DNA of 64,000 nucleotides, from the NCBI GenBank assembly GCA_023653785.1, contig JAMKCH010043925.1, forward strand, positions 1-64,000. Direction: 5' to 3'. Positions 23,395 through 34,261 of this stretch are shown in pieces. The notes under the pieces were generated by a model. The model was not told where the DNA came from and searched no databases. It saw only the letters and a program-made list of their open reading frames with translations. The stretch comes from Ophioderma brevispina (lineage: Eukaryota > Echinodermata > Ophiuroidea > Amphilepidida > Ophiodermatidae). Numbering within the stretch: position 1 is the stretch's first letter; each line of letters starts with the position of its first letter. The position numbers were made by a program, and so were the translations under genes.

Positions 23395-23940
23395 AAAAAA
23401 AAAAAAAAAACAATAAAGCGAGAGCAGAAAGGAGAGAACACGGAAAGGGAGAGAAGAGAGCGATGAGCAAAAGAGCAATAGAGAGAGGGTGTGAGAGAGG
23501 GTGTGCGAGAGGCAAGAGGAGAGAACAAGTGTGTGTGGGAGCAACAGAGAGAGAGATGGGGAGGAAGAGAGAGGAGAGGGAGAGAGAAGGGGAGAGAGAT
23601 GGGAGGGAGAGAGAGGAGAGGGAGAGAGAAGGGGAGAGAGAGAAGGGGAGAGAGATGGGGAGGAAGAGAGAGGAGAGGGAGAGAGAAGGGGAGAGAGAGA
23701 AGGGGAGAGAGATGGGGAGGAGAGAGGAGAGGGAGAGAGAGATGGGAAGGGAGAGAAAGAAGGAGAGGGAGAGAGAAGGGGAGAGAGAGATGGGGATGAA
23801 GAGAGAGAAGAGGAAAGAGAAGGGGAGAGAGAGAGAGAAGGGGAGAGAGATAGTGTGTATGTGTGTGAGCATATGCATGTGTGTGTGTGTGTGTGTGTGT
23901 GTGCATGTGTGTGTAAGTGTGTGCATGCTTGCATGCATGT
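23395..23940. repeat. GA-rich low-complexity block followed by a GT microsatellite
   Basis: An A-run at about 23,395 is followed by about 400 bp of GAGA/GGGA sequence, in which longer units such as 'gagagagatggggaggaa' recur, then (GT)n at about 23,850-23,930. Long overlapping frames on both strands here (about 100-213 codons) are translations of simple sequence, not genes. Confidence 0.9.
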
Positions 23941-24559
23941 ACCATGGCCACATGCTGCTGGCTTGTATTTCCCCAAAAAGTTCAAACACTTACTTAGGTT
24001 TTTGATTTTTATTTATTAAAATCAAATTTCCAGGCGCTATACATTGCGTGCTATCCAGGCTTGTCACTCATTATTGTCTACTTAATGGGACTGTGTATTT
24101 GTCTTCTCCTGCCTGAAGCCAACTGTACTACATTTGGCTTCAAGAGTTAGGCAAACAACCTACATTTTCATGTGTCACAGGGTTTTTCAAAATCTCTCTC
24201 TTCAGACTGGTCATCAAAATGTAATTGAACCTTTTCTCTCCACAGAAATCAATTCATGTGGCTATTTCACAATATTCAAGTACTAATAGATTTTTGTAAA
24301 TAATTAACAAAATACTACTTTTACATGTTGAGGAAGAGTGTATAGCAGTAGATTTTATCTTGGTGTTAAAAATTTATCCTAATATTTATAGTTTAGAGCA
24401 GTTTGTAGATTGTTTAATTCACGGTTTCAAACAGCTATATACCAAATTCAAATTCTTAATACCTTAAATTTTACTGGTCAAAAGTATTTTGGTGGACTTC
24501 TACATTTGCGCTAGTTGTTGAAGGAGGGCTACAGATAACGTTTGGAACTATATACAGTC
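23941..24559. other. Intergenic or intronic, no supported feature
   Basis: AT-rich sequence without recognisable content. Confidence 0.4.
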
Positions 24560-24589
24560 AGTGAGCAAGGAACCCATGTTGAACACAAC

Positions 24590-25140
24590 ATCTGACATAA
24601 AGCCAAACCCAAAATCTGACAAAGTCAAAACCCCAAATCTGACATTAAGTCAACACCCAACAGCTGACATGAAGCCAAAATCCGACAGCTAAATCCAACA
24701 GCTGACATAAAGCCAAAAACCAAAAGTTGACATAAATTCATTACACAACAAATGACAAAGCCAAACCCAAAAGCTGACATAAAGCCAAAACCCAACAGCT
24801 GACATAAAGCCAAAACCCCAAAGTTGACATAAGGCCAAAACTCATACCATGATTACAGTGATTTGAGCCATGTGATCACATGGCTTGAAAAGAAACCAGG
24901 TGATATCACGATATAAAACAAGTATTGACTGCCTGTATTCGTGTAATAGTAAAAATATATCATTCGGTCAAATTTTGACAGTTCTATTCCACTTGGCTTC
25001 GCCTCGTGAGATGGAAAAGTCAAAATTTGACCTCATGATATTTTTTACTATCACACTCTTAGGCATTCAATATTTGTATAACAGCTGACACAAAGCTAAA
25101 CTCCAACAGCTGACCAAAAGCCAAATGTTGAGCCCCAAAG
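24590..25140. repeat. ~22-24 bp minisatellite, interrupted
   Basis: Units like 'cagctgacataaagccaaaa' repeat from about 24,590 to 24,840 and resume at 25,083-25,130 ('cagctgacacaaagc'). The gap is filled by unrelated sequence including the foldback at 24,912-25,082. The 62-codon minus frame here is a reading of the repeat. Confidence 0.8.
24912..25082. mobile_element. 171-bp foldback MITE inside the minisatellite
   Basis: The left arm 'caagtattgactgcc...aatagtaaaaatatatca...gtcaaattttga' is matched by its complement at the right end over about 65 bp, leaving a short loop with 'cttggcttcgcctcgtgag'. It is flanked by TATA-like sequence, so the target duplication is ambiguous. Confidence 0.7.
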
Positions 25141-25232
25141 CTGAGATCCCCTTTGCCACAAAGTATCTCCTGGGCATAGAATATGATTAAAGTCTTTTAA
25201 GACTCATTTACAAAATTAAAAAAAAAAAGGAA

Positions 25233-26170
25233 AACTAGAAAGCGATTGTGCTTTAGAAAGCATGAGTATATCATGCGATGACAAATTGCTGCCCACGTGG
25301 CCTTTGACCCCATTCTGTGTACGCATTATTTGGGCTGCATCAGCAGTTCTTCTGACCAAGGCTGGTAATTATAGCAATTGATATGTGGCATGAGAAGGGT
25401 TTTAAGATTTTCAAAGAATGCCCCTTTAATCAACCCACGTGCCCTTTGACCCAAATCTGTGAACACCCCATATGGGCCTTGGGTCAGCAGTTATTCTGAC
25501 CAACTCTAGTGATTATAGCAATTGATTTGTGGCAGAAACAGCATAAAGCAGGGTAAGAGCGACGTGACCTGTAATGACCCCTATGTGACCTTTGACCCCA
25601 ATCTGGGAAACATTTCATATGGGCCTTGGGTCAGCAGTTATTCTGACCAACTCTAGTGATTATAGCAATTGATTTGTGGCAGAAAACAGCAAAAAGGAGG
25701 GTAAGCATGACTGACCTGTAATGACCCCTGCATGAACTTGACCCCAATCTGTGAACATCCTGTATGGCACTTGGGTCAAGGGTTATTCTGACTAAGTCTG
25801 GTTCAGATCAAGCCAACCGTGTAACACTAGTAGCATTTTGAAATATTAAGAGGGGTTAGAGAGATTTCCCCTTTTTGACCCCTAAATGACTTTGGATTGA
25901 AAATCTGTGAACAAGCCATAAGGCCAGGCATCTGGCAATTACTGTGACCGAATGGCATTGATAGCACATGCGAACTGTGGGAGAAGTAGGGAAAAGGGTG
26001 TGAACACCGTATATATGAACCTTGGGTCAGGGGTTCTTGTGATCAATTCTCGTTACAATCTGACCAAACGTCTGGCACTAGTAGCATTTTGAAGCAAGGT
26101 ACAAACAAAGAAGAAAGAAAGAAAGAAATCGAGAGAAGGCAATATATTATGCGGTTGCACCGCATGATAT
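25233..26170 (+). repeat. ~145-bp tandem array with 'cctttgacccc' core, five diverged units
   Basis: Units recur near 25,301, 25,443, 25,589, 25,735 and 25,880, sharing '(t)gacccc.atctgtgaac', 'gggccttgggtcagcagtta', 'ttctgaccaactctagtgattatagcaattgat' and 'gtggcagaa'. The block begins 'aactagaaagcgattgtg' and ends with a hairpin ATGCGGTTGCACCGCAT at 26,149-26,165 after an (AAAG)n stretch. Its layout (start AACTAGAA, diverged units, terminal hairpin) resembles 19,861-20,306, although the sequences differ. It may be one mobile unit. Confidence 0.65.
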
Positions 26171-26735
26171 AAGAAAACAATACAAACACATACACACTTT
26201 TTTACCCCAGGCAGATGAGTCTTGCAAAGAAAGCATGATGGGGCTCTTGGAAATCATGTCTCCCAACATTTTATTATGTTGGGCATAAGCTTCTTTTTTT
26301 TAATTTATTTGTATTTATTTATCTGTGCCCTATTTACAGCATGCCACTGAACCTTGCCAAAATTTAACAGTTGTACACCCATAAGAATATATGAAAGTAG
26401 AGAGAATATAATGGGAGATATTGGTGAAAATATTTGTGTAGTAATCAGGACTTTCAATATTAATATCTGTATTTTGATGCAGTATTTTCTGACCAAAATT
26501 TCCTGAATTTTCAGGGGATTTGAGTAAATTTCTATTTCAGAACCCCCCCCCCCAAAAAAAAAAAGCACATGTTGTTTTGAGGTGAACCATTTTTCTTTAT
26601 AACAGCTCTGCTTGAAATTCAATGAAATTAATGCATGAGTGGACTGTTTCATTTGTGAAGGTTATAATACCATACCAGATTGGTCACAATGATCAGGTAA
26701 TTAATCACACAAGGTGTCATGTCAAGTTTTCCTCA
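26171..26735. other. Intergenic, no supported feature
   Basis: AT-rich. The 115-codon minus frame at 26,305-26,652 spans C- and A-homopolymers and has no domain. Confidence 0.4.
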
Positions 26736-26739
26736 CTAC

Positions 26740-27300
26740 AAATATGTAACAAATATCGCAGTCATTGCACATCTTACGTCGCATGCTGTCGTGGTTTGTG
26801 AATGATTGGCCTCATATGACCTATGACCATTGACCTCATAAACAAATGAGGGTTTGCATGTAATATCCATAAACCAAGTTGGGTTCCAATTGTACTTCAA
26901 CTTTTCAATTGCGGTCAATTTTACATTTACATCTTACAACTTGACCTCAAATGACCTTTGAACTTGGTATGAGACCTTTGACATCATCAAGAAATGAGGA
27001 TCCCATATTGCACCTATGACCTAAGTATTAAATCCATTGAAGTATACAGATATTACAGGCAAATGTTAACCCTTTTTTCACAACAGACTACATCAACAAT
27101 TAGACCTCACATGACCGTTGACCCTGGTATGTGACCTTTGACCTCAAATATAAATGAGGATCCCATGTTGCACCTATGACTCATGTTTGGTTTAAATCCA
27201 TTTAAGTATGCAGATATTACAGACAAATGTTAACCCTTTTTCACACCACCAACAACAGACAACAGTGGACAAAGTGATCCCTATGCCTTAAGGCAGGCAA
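26740..27300 (+). repeat. Second 'tgacctttgacct' block, ~160-bp tandem units
   Basis: Units with 'gacctttgac.tca', 'aaatgaggatcccat.ttgcacctatgac' and 'cagatattacag.caaatgttaaccc' repeat at about 26,970 and 27,130. The first part (26,810-26,950) matches the 19.9-20.2 kb nested element, including 'ggttccaattg.acttcaacttttcaatt'. The end has 'aagtgatcc' and a hairpin 'gccttaaggc'. Confidence 0.6.
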
Positions 27301-28364
27301 CACCAAAAAATATGTCTTTTATGGTAACCGTAAGTGTCATTGTTGATTTTTTTTCAGTGGGGAGGGGGCAATAGAGCCATCATTGCACCATCTAGGTCCA
27401 CCATTGCAACCACCCTGTATGCTATTAGCCCCCCCCACACACACACACCTACAAGGAGTTTTATGCAACTCAGCAATGTTAGGGTTACGAAAAAGCTCTT
27501 CTACACTTCATGGGAATCGATCTTCTCACACAAATCTACGGCTCACAGAGATGGCAAGTGCACACAGAAAAAAGGGAAGCCTGCTTTATTAGTCTGTGAG
27601 AATTTAGGATGTTTGGGTGTCACACCCGGTGTTTGACCTCACTTTCTGCGGCACACATTGTTAGGTGACATTCTCAAATGGAGGAGTGTGGTTTCCTCAT
27701 TTTGTACATGTATAGTCTACCTCTTGGGATGCCGTCAACCATTTGATTAGCCTATTACAACTCTCCGGGGTTGGTTGATTCATTGCCAGTGCCTTTTCAC
27801 CCATGTTCAGTTAATCGACTTTCGTCACGACTAATGTGGTAGTCGTACAATATAATGCACTTCCACAAGAACAAAAAAACCTAAGAGAAGACATTGTGGA
27901 GGCCAAAATGACATCAAAGAAAGTGCCCTCATAGCAACATCTTGGTGTTGTCTTTAAGATAGTGTCTCCACAAGCCATCAGAGTAGAGACTTTAACCACC
28001 ATTTCGACAGTAAGAGTTAAATGTGCCCTGTCGGTAGTTATTAGTAGAAAGAGACACATATAGTAGTGATGACACAGGAGTGTGAAATAGCACATATGCT
28101 TCCAATGAAATCTACCCCGAATAGCTTAGCATGAGTGTGACTACAATACTCTATCACGCATTGCATTCTTTCAATTAGTAGCTGGCTGTTGAGGACTGGA
28201 TGAACAGCTGCTGTTATTTGCTTTTATTGTGTGTGTGTGTTTGTGTGTGTGTATGTATGTGTGTACTTATACACATTGTCTTATGGGGATGGTTTTTCTT
28301 TGTGGTGACATATTTAATAATATCTTGTCGCTAGTCTTATAGACAGCCCGACATTCTAATTTAC
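27301..28364. other. Intergenic, no supported gene; GT microsatellite at 28,231-28,262
   Basis: About 1 kb. Reading frames of 69-100 codons lack domains. A short (GT)n lies near the right end. Confidence 0.4.
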
Positions 28365-28368
28365 TTAA

Positions 28369-28703
28369 AGGTGCGTGTTCCGATCGTCTTTGGGACCCCC
28401 TGATTTACCCGGAAGTAGTATCGATTTTGATATCAGATGAAAGGCCGTATTTTTCTCATTGTCGTCCTGAAATTTGAGCCCTCGAATCCATTTCATTCCC
28501 AAGATATAAACAAAAAACCGCCGTTTTAGTGGTTAACCACTTTTAATAGCACAGTATTGAATAGGGCTTTGCAATATGCATTATTGCGTCTACCATCAAA
28601 ACCGCAAGTTTGTTTCCCACGGTACTTGATGGGGAGTATGTGCAAGTGCCAGGCTCTCATATCAAGTAGAGAACACAATACACATAAATCGGAACAACCA
28701 CCT
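28369..28703 (+). mobile_element. 335-bp TTAA element, family T1, copy 1
   Basis: TTAA at 28,365-28,368 and 28,704-28,707. The ends are AGGTGCGTGTTCCGATCG and the complement of AGGTGGTTGTTCCGAT. A perfect 14-bp palindrome AGTGGTTAACCACT lies near the centre (28,528-28,541). An inverted copy at 42,376-42,714 and a decayed one at 63,359-63,731 match end to end; a half copy is at 39,516. Kolobok- or piggyBac-type by TTAA. Confidence 0.85.
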
Positions 28704-28707
28704 TTAA

Positions 28708-29569
28708 GGTAGGATTATCGGCTACGGCTTCGTGCCCAGATCTTGTTGAAATTCTCATGAAATTTTGGTATTGGTGAAAGAAACACGTGTGCCAAGTTTT
28801 AATTTTTTCCAAAAAGGCGTTTGAGAGATATGTCACGTAATACATTTTCAAATTCACATAGACTTTGTACAGGGGCTGATTTTGGCAGTACAGAAAATGA
28901 CCAAAATGGGGCAATTTTGTGAAAAACTACACATTTTATTTCAATTATTTCTCAAGTAATTGATGAGTTATAAGATTGGTGTTTGTTTTTAATGGTTAAA
29001 GAAATATCAAAATCCATACATTTTTTTATTTTTATGTGTGTCATCAAAAACAAAGAACTGGTGATTGCAACAACATTTTTTTTGTTGATTTCTAGAAATA
29101 TCCACTTTTCATAATTTTTCCTAGAAGAAACTACAACTCCCTTGGTGATGAATAAGGTGTCATATGAAAGGAAATCAAATTTAGAAATTTCTCACGTTAG
29201 ATTTTGCAGATTGAGTGTTTCTATTTGAATAGGTGTTTTTAATTTTCCCTAAAATATTTTTTTCTAAAGAATTAAACACTTGATTCCAAAAAGCCAATGT
29301 GAACTTTTAGGTATTTTGTTTATACACACATCCCAAAAGTTTCAACTTAAAAGCACCTTCCATTTAGGCTGGGAAAAATTATTTATTGTAAAAATTAGGG
29401 AATTTTAAAAAAATTAATAAAAACACTAAAACAAATCATGCAGTCTTGAAAATGCAAAAAATTTGGAGCAAGTTCAATCGTTACCATAGTCAAGTTTGGA
29501 CTAAATTGATTCAGGGGTTTTGATTTTATGGTCATTTTTCTGTAAGACCATTTATCCGATGATCCTACC
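28708..29569. mobile_element. 862-bp TTAA element abutting T1 at a shared TTAA
   Basis: The left TTAA (28,704-28,707) is also the right flank of the T1 copy; the right TTAA is at 29,570-29,573. The ends are GGTAGGATTATCGG and the complement of GGTAGGATCATCGG. AT-rich, no coding capacity. Confidence 0.75.
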
Positions 29570-29698
29570 TTAATATTGGAATAAAGTGCAATATTGCAAT
29601 TTATTTCATTAAAAAAAGACAGCACGTCACTAAAAAAAAACCATAGCCTCCCCATCCCCCATAGAAACATATATTAGTATATAAAATCTATGGTGTCA

Positions 29699-29740
29699 AA
29701 AAAGTGTGAGTGTGCGTGCGTGTGTGCGCGCGCACACAGA
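29699..29740. repeat. Alternating purine-pyrimidine tract
   Basis: 'gtgtgcgtgcgtgtgtgcgcgcgcacaca'-type sequence, a simple repeat of the kind that can adopt Z-DNA. Confidence 0.7.
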
Positions 29741-30094
29741 AAGGAGGGGTGAGTGAGAAATAGAAATGGAAAGTGAATGAGAAAAAGGGGAAGACCAAGC
29801 ATGAAAGGAGACATATAGACAAGCAAGTTAACAAGAGTTTTACTTGCTTTTTTTGTTAAGAATAGACAAGCAAGGCTGAGACTGAAAATACGTCACACAA
29901 GCAATGCCAGAATAAAGTGCACAATATGAAATAATGTTACAAAATATGCTGTAGTTAGCACAGACAGCCAGACATAATGAGAATTGCTCATTCTTTATGA
30001 AACTTAATAAATTTTCGTAAGGGCATTTGAATTTGTGTCATTTCTTTAAAGTATATGCACATTTGTTCTAAGCACATTCCAACTTTGCCTGGTT
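29741..30094. other. Intergenic, no supported feature
   Basis: Purine-rich then AT-rich spacer. Confidence 0.4.
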
Positions 30095-30098
30095 TTAA

Positions 30099-30445
30099 AG
30101 GTCCATGGTCCGATCGTTAATAGACTCGTCCCCAGAATCCCCAGATTTTACCGGAAGTGGTCAACATTTTGGTATCAGAACAAAGCTACTATTTTTCTCA
30201 TTTACCTTGTGAAATCTTAGAGCCAAAGGATGTTTGGTTTGGAAGTTATGAGCGAAAATGTGCCCCATTTTGGTCGACCAATATTAATTTTACACAGTAC
30301 TCTATGGGGATTACAAAATCATGTTTTTAGCTCTCGCATCAAAACGGATTGAAATATCAGCGCAAAACTTTACAGATGGGGTTTTGGAGTGAAGGCCAAT
30401 CTATCAAGATGAAAGCTTCATATCCTTAAATCGGGCCATCCCCCT
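30099..30445. mobile_element. 347-bp TTAA element related to T1
   Basis: TTAA at 30,095-30,098 and 30,446-30,449. The ends are AGGTCCATGGTCCGATCG and the complement of AGGGGGATGGCCCGAT. The inner sequence shares phrases with T1 ('ttttaccggaagt', 'tttggtatcag', 'tttttctcat'), so it is a diverged relative. Confidence 0.75.
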
Positions 30446-30449
30446 TTAA

Positions 30450-30866
30450 TTATAACAGGTGACCCAACTTTAGTAATTATGCATGTACAAAAAAGTGCTT
30501 GAGAGATAAAACACTGACCTCTTTATAGTGTTTACGGTATACATACTCGGATACAAAATATCCTTTCTCTGTAAATCGCTACTGGAAAAATGCTTACTGG
30601 AAATACTGCTTCTTGCTAAGAAATGACAGTTTATTTAAGGTTACAAATAATTTCACAAAGTATATTTGAAGGACCTAAACAGAATGATATTCAACTTTCC
30701 ATATACTCTTTGCATGGAGATGATGATTGACTCTCAGTATGTTCCTTGAATATCACTAATATTGAAAATGTCAATCATTTTGGAAGAATTTGATGCTTGT
30801 TGCAATGATAACTAAGACCTTTTGCATTGAGACTTATTTCTTTCAATATCTTCTGGGGAAATACTA
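30450..30866. other. Intergenic, no supported feature
   Basis: AT-rich spacer. Confidence 0.4.
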
Positions 30867-31379
30867 CCGTAATTTTCGGAATATAAGCCGCGGCTTATAC
30901 GTTGTTTTCAAAGGCTTCAAAGGATGCCGCTGCTTATAAACCGAAGCAGCTTATACGTTGATGTTTGTAAGTTTAAATTAAACCCACAAGTGAGTGACTT
31001 GAAAGCACTATAAAAATTAAACCCACTGACAATCTGAAGTGTCCTCGATTTACCAACTTGGCGTGTGTGTAAACATCCTTTGTGTGATTATTGCCCACTT
31101 GATAATTGATCAATATGAAGTACTTTCAGTTGAGACTAAGTATATAAACATTAAAAGAAGCCGCATTGAAGCGGCATCGTCTGTATACAAATGACTAGAC
31201 ATGAATCAACTATTTCGATCGCCCACAGACAATACCGTACTCACAACATCGACCAGCGGGGAACCAGCTCGATCGCCCAGACAGACACTACCCGTGTAAT
31301 TACTCGCAACATCGACGCACGGGCACCAGCAAGATCGAAAACAGACCTTGTGTTTTCTGGCCATCCATGGCAAACTTTC

Positions 31380-31560
31380 CAACGAGCGTTAAGAAAGGAA
31401 GAGCAAGGGAAGTGAAGAGTGGAAGCGGGAGAGAAGAGGGGAGAAGGAAAGTACGAAAAGTTGAAAAATGCAGCGAAGAGGGAGCGGGGTAGGGCACAAA
31501 AAAAGGGCGGAACGTGGAAATAAACTGGTATTACATAAGAGCGGAGGGAGTGGAAGGGGG
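31380..31560. repeat. Purine-rich tract
   Basis: GA-rich plus strand. Frames reading through it on either strand are compositionally driven. Confidence 0.5.
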
Positions 31561-31866
31561 AAAATGCGACGTGGGACTGTAAGCACGTAGAGAAACCAGT
31601 AAGACAGGCGATAACCTTTTCCTTTTAACAAACTTCCGCAATAGGTTCCATCGTACCTGCAGTTTTTCAAAAATTCCAGCCGTTTTAAGTTTTGTGGTAG
31701 TGATAATATGAATATAACCTTTATGAGCGTTTATTAAATGAAATATTACGTATTCATTTGTATCTTCTTTTTTTTTTTTAAAACCTCTGATACAAGATTC
31801 AGTATTATTTTAACGGCAATACAAGGTCACGTGACCTCAGGCATGCATGCTAGAATCGCTGTCCAT

Positions 31867-31917
31867 ATCACCTAGGGTAAGCAACGTCGGGCCCGGTACG
31901 TTCTTGGATGGGAGACC
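31867..31917 (+). pseudogene. 5S rRNA-like fragment (SINE3-like or 5S pseudogene)
   Basis: 'taagcaacgtcgggcccggt' and 'cttggatgggagacc' match the conserved internal promoter region (A box, intermediate element, C box) of animal 5S rRNA, in the right order and spacing. The first third and the 3' end of 5S are missing. It lies inside the pogo-like element. It could be the head of a 5S-derived SINE. Confidence 0.75.
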
Positions 31918-32160
31918 AAAGGCAAAGATAGGGACGAACTATTTTTAAGTTTGCGACTAATGTCTCGTCTTTAGTGACATGTCTTTGTTTTTCTCTTTAA
32001 TATTATTACTAATCAACCCCCTGCGTTAATTTTGTGAACTAAAAGAGCAAATTTTACAGTTTTCACTTCTTTTTCTCTGTACTTGAACAGTATAGTAAGG
32101 GAACTCACATGCACCAACTTCCGTTGTTAAAGAATTTCTTTCATTTGTTTTCAAAATAGG

Positions 32161-32470
32161 AGCTAAACGATTACAAAATGGAAACTGAACTCTATTAATA
32201 AAAAGACTGATATTTTTTATTAGATTTTTAGGTGTTTTTATTTTTTTGGTTTGGTACTTAATATTTCATTTGCGATTGTAAAATAATCATTTTAATATAT
32301 GTTGCTAGAAGCTAAACGATTACAAAATGGAAACTGAACTCTATTAATAAAAAGACTGATTTTTTTTTAAATTATAGTTTAGATGTTTTTATTCATAATT
32401 TTAAAAAAAATCAGTACTTAATATTTAATTTGCAAAATTTGAAAATAGCCTAATCATTTTAATATATACC
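32161..32470 (+). repeat. 149-bp tandem duplication
   Basis: 'agctaaacgattacaaaatg' and 'aactctattaataaaaagactgat' occur at 32,161 and again at 32,310, with the downstream sequence to 'taatcattttaatatat' also repeated. Confidence 0.85.
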
Positions 32471-32624
32471 TAATAAGAAAACCCCGACACCCAGGAAAAG
32501 TGAAATATGAAGAAATATGCACGAAGAAAGAACAGTTTCTTTATTGGGTTTGGACAAATTGACTTGTACTTTTCATGGGGGAGGGGACTGGGAAGTGACT
32601 CTTGCTTTTTTTTATGTGACACAC

Positions 32625-32788
32625 TCATATTTTCTCTCTAGAAAGAATGTCGCCCGTCAAGTCTTCATCTTCGCTGTCACTGTGAAATAGGGCCGCCACC
32701 ATATCCTCCTCAAGGGCTGAATCGGCAGTGTCTGGTATGTCGTCCTCTGGTCCCTCTTCACCTGCCGATAGACCAATATTCGTCTCTT
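32625..32788 (-). pseudogene. C-terminal exon of a probable transposase
   Basis: After an acceptor-like 'tatcctttattaag', an open frame of about 53 codons runs to TGA at 32,627-32,625. It starts ETNIGLSAGEEG and contains an acidic stretch AALFHSDSEDEDL shortly before the stop. Short acidic C-terminal tails of this kind are typical of pogo/Tigger-type transposases. The rest of the enzyme is not intact here. The exon is preceded upstream by duplicated exon-like units. Confidence 0.5.
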
Positions 32789-33415
32789 CTTAATAAAGGA
32801 TAAATGTTATATAAAAACATAAATGATGTAGAGATAAAAAAGTAAACAACAAAGTTAATACAAAACAGATTTGTGAAATTAGTGAAAGTAAACTTAGATA
32901 TGATGATGCTGAGAATGGTATTGTCGGAGTGGATTCCCGTATCCAGTATGTAGTCCCTTTGGACGTGTTTAGTTCTGTGGTATGAATCCAACAGGCCCCG
33001 TCTTCCTTGGTAGTAAACGCTTTCCGCAGGCGTAGCTTCCATGGAGATGCGACTATTTACTAGTCAAAGGGTGCCGACAAACCAAAATTAGTCTCTTCTT
33101 AATAAAGGATAAATGTTATATAAAAACATAAATGATGTAGAGATAAAAAAAAGTAACCAACAATGAAGTTAATACAAAACAGATTTGTGAAATTAGTGAA
33201 AGTAAACTTAGATATGTGATGCTGATAATGGTATTGTCGGAGTGGGTTTCCCTATCCAGAGCGTAGTCCCTTCGGGACGTGCTAGTTCCGTGGTACGAAT
33301 CCAACAGGCTCCGTCTTCCTTGGTAGTAAACGCTTTCCGCAGGCGTAGCTTCCATGGAGGATAGTGATAGTCAAAGGGCGCCAACAAACCAATATTAGTC
33401 TCTTCTGGCATTTTA
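32782..33415 (-). repeat. ~308-bp tandem duplication containing an exon-like unit
   Basis: The 'gtctcttct' landmark occurs at 32,782, 33,091 and 33,398. Each unit contains a GC-richer block (minus strand, KLRLRKAFTTKEDGACW in one frame, MEATPAESVYYQGRR in another), then an AT-rich part ending in an acceptor-like tract. Two frames are open in both units and neither shows clear synonymous-biased change. It looks like a duplicated exon plus intron of the transposon gene. Confidence 0.6.
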
Positions 33416-33815
33416 TTATGACACTATCGATGCTGTACAAAATATAGCCACTGCATGTGAAAACATACCTAAAAAAATACGTAACGAAAGAGTTGAAAAT
33501 GGGAATATTTCGGCCGTATTTCTTGACTTTGCTTCCATGGATTTTCATGTTGCATTGACATCTATTGCTCCCCATATTTATAAAATATAAATATAGTCGC
33601 ATGTGCGACATATATTGAACTGTAAATATGCTTATAACATGAATAATACGTTGGTTTCTCTATGTACACGTTATACAACGATCCTAAAGTCGGCCGTCGC
33701 TGGTGCGGCTTATCTAGCGGTGCGGCTTATACTTTAAGGTCTGAATCTTAATACGGCGATTTTTAGGCCCTGCGGCTTATACGCCGCGCGGCTTATATTC
33801 CGAAAAATTTCTCTG

Positions 33816-34261
33816 TTGTATTAAAGTGCACTGGCACATTTTCAACAAAATATGAAATTTCAAATAGCTTGCAAATGACTGTCTTGGACCTTGGAAGAAT
33901 ACAGGTACATTTTACACAAAAAAATATCATACCATAAAATAAATAGGACTAGGAGTCTTAATAAGAGGCACACCCATGCTGTAACTTTAATTACAAATGA
34001 ATTACATGGCTATCATACACTAGCTCAGACTTGTACTCATTCAAATTAAAGCCACAAAGGTCATACACCAGTCAAACAGGGTGGATACTGAGGGAATCAA
34101 CCCTGGCGCATGTTTTCTTGTGTTTAACACCATGATTCAATGTCTACTGATTACGTACACCTTGGAGTAGTTTTATTTAATTATAAAATCATTCTATTTA
34201 CCCATAGGAATGCCAATTTGGGCTTAACCATTCCAGGTGAGGGCTAATATAAGCTTTACCA
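33816..34261. other. Intergenic, no supported feature
   Basis: AT-rich spacer after the pogo-like element. Confidence 0.4.

Larger units (their letters stand above)
30867..33815 (-). mobile_element. ~2.9-kb pogo-like DNA transposon remnant
   Basis: The left end 'ccgtaattttcggaatataa' followed by 'gccgcggcttatacg' is mirrored at 33,780-33,810 by 'cgcgcggcttatattccgaaaaat'. The outermost right bases are decayed. TA precedes the left end. Several 'gcggcttata' motifs lie in both subterminal regions. Inside, on the minus strand, an acidic C-terminal coding tail (32,625-32,788) resembles transposase tails of the pogo/Tigger group. The core DDE domain was not recognised, so the superfamily call is tentative. 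Confidence 0.55.

Noticed and set aside
23310..24019. Long overlapping frames on both strands (about 100-213 codons)
   Set aside because: They translate GA- and GT-rich simple sequence in all frames; there is no real protein composition.
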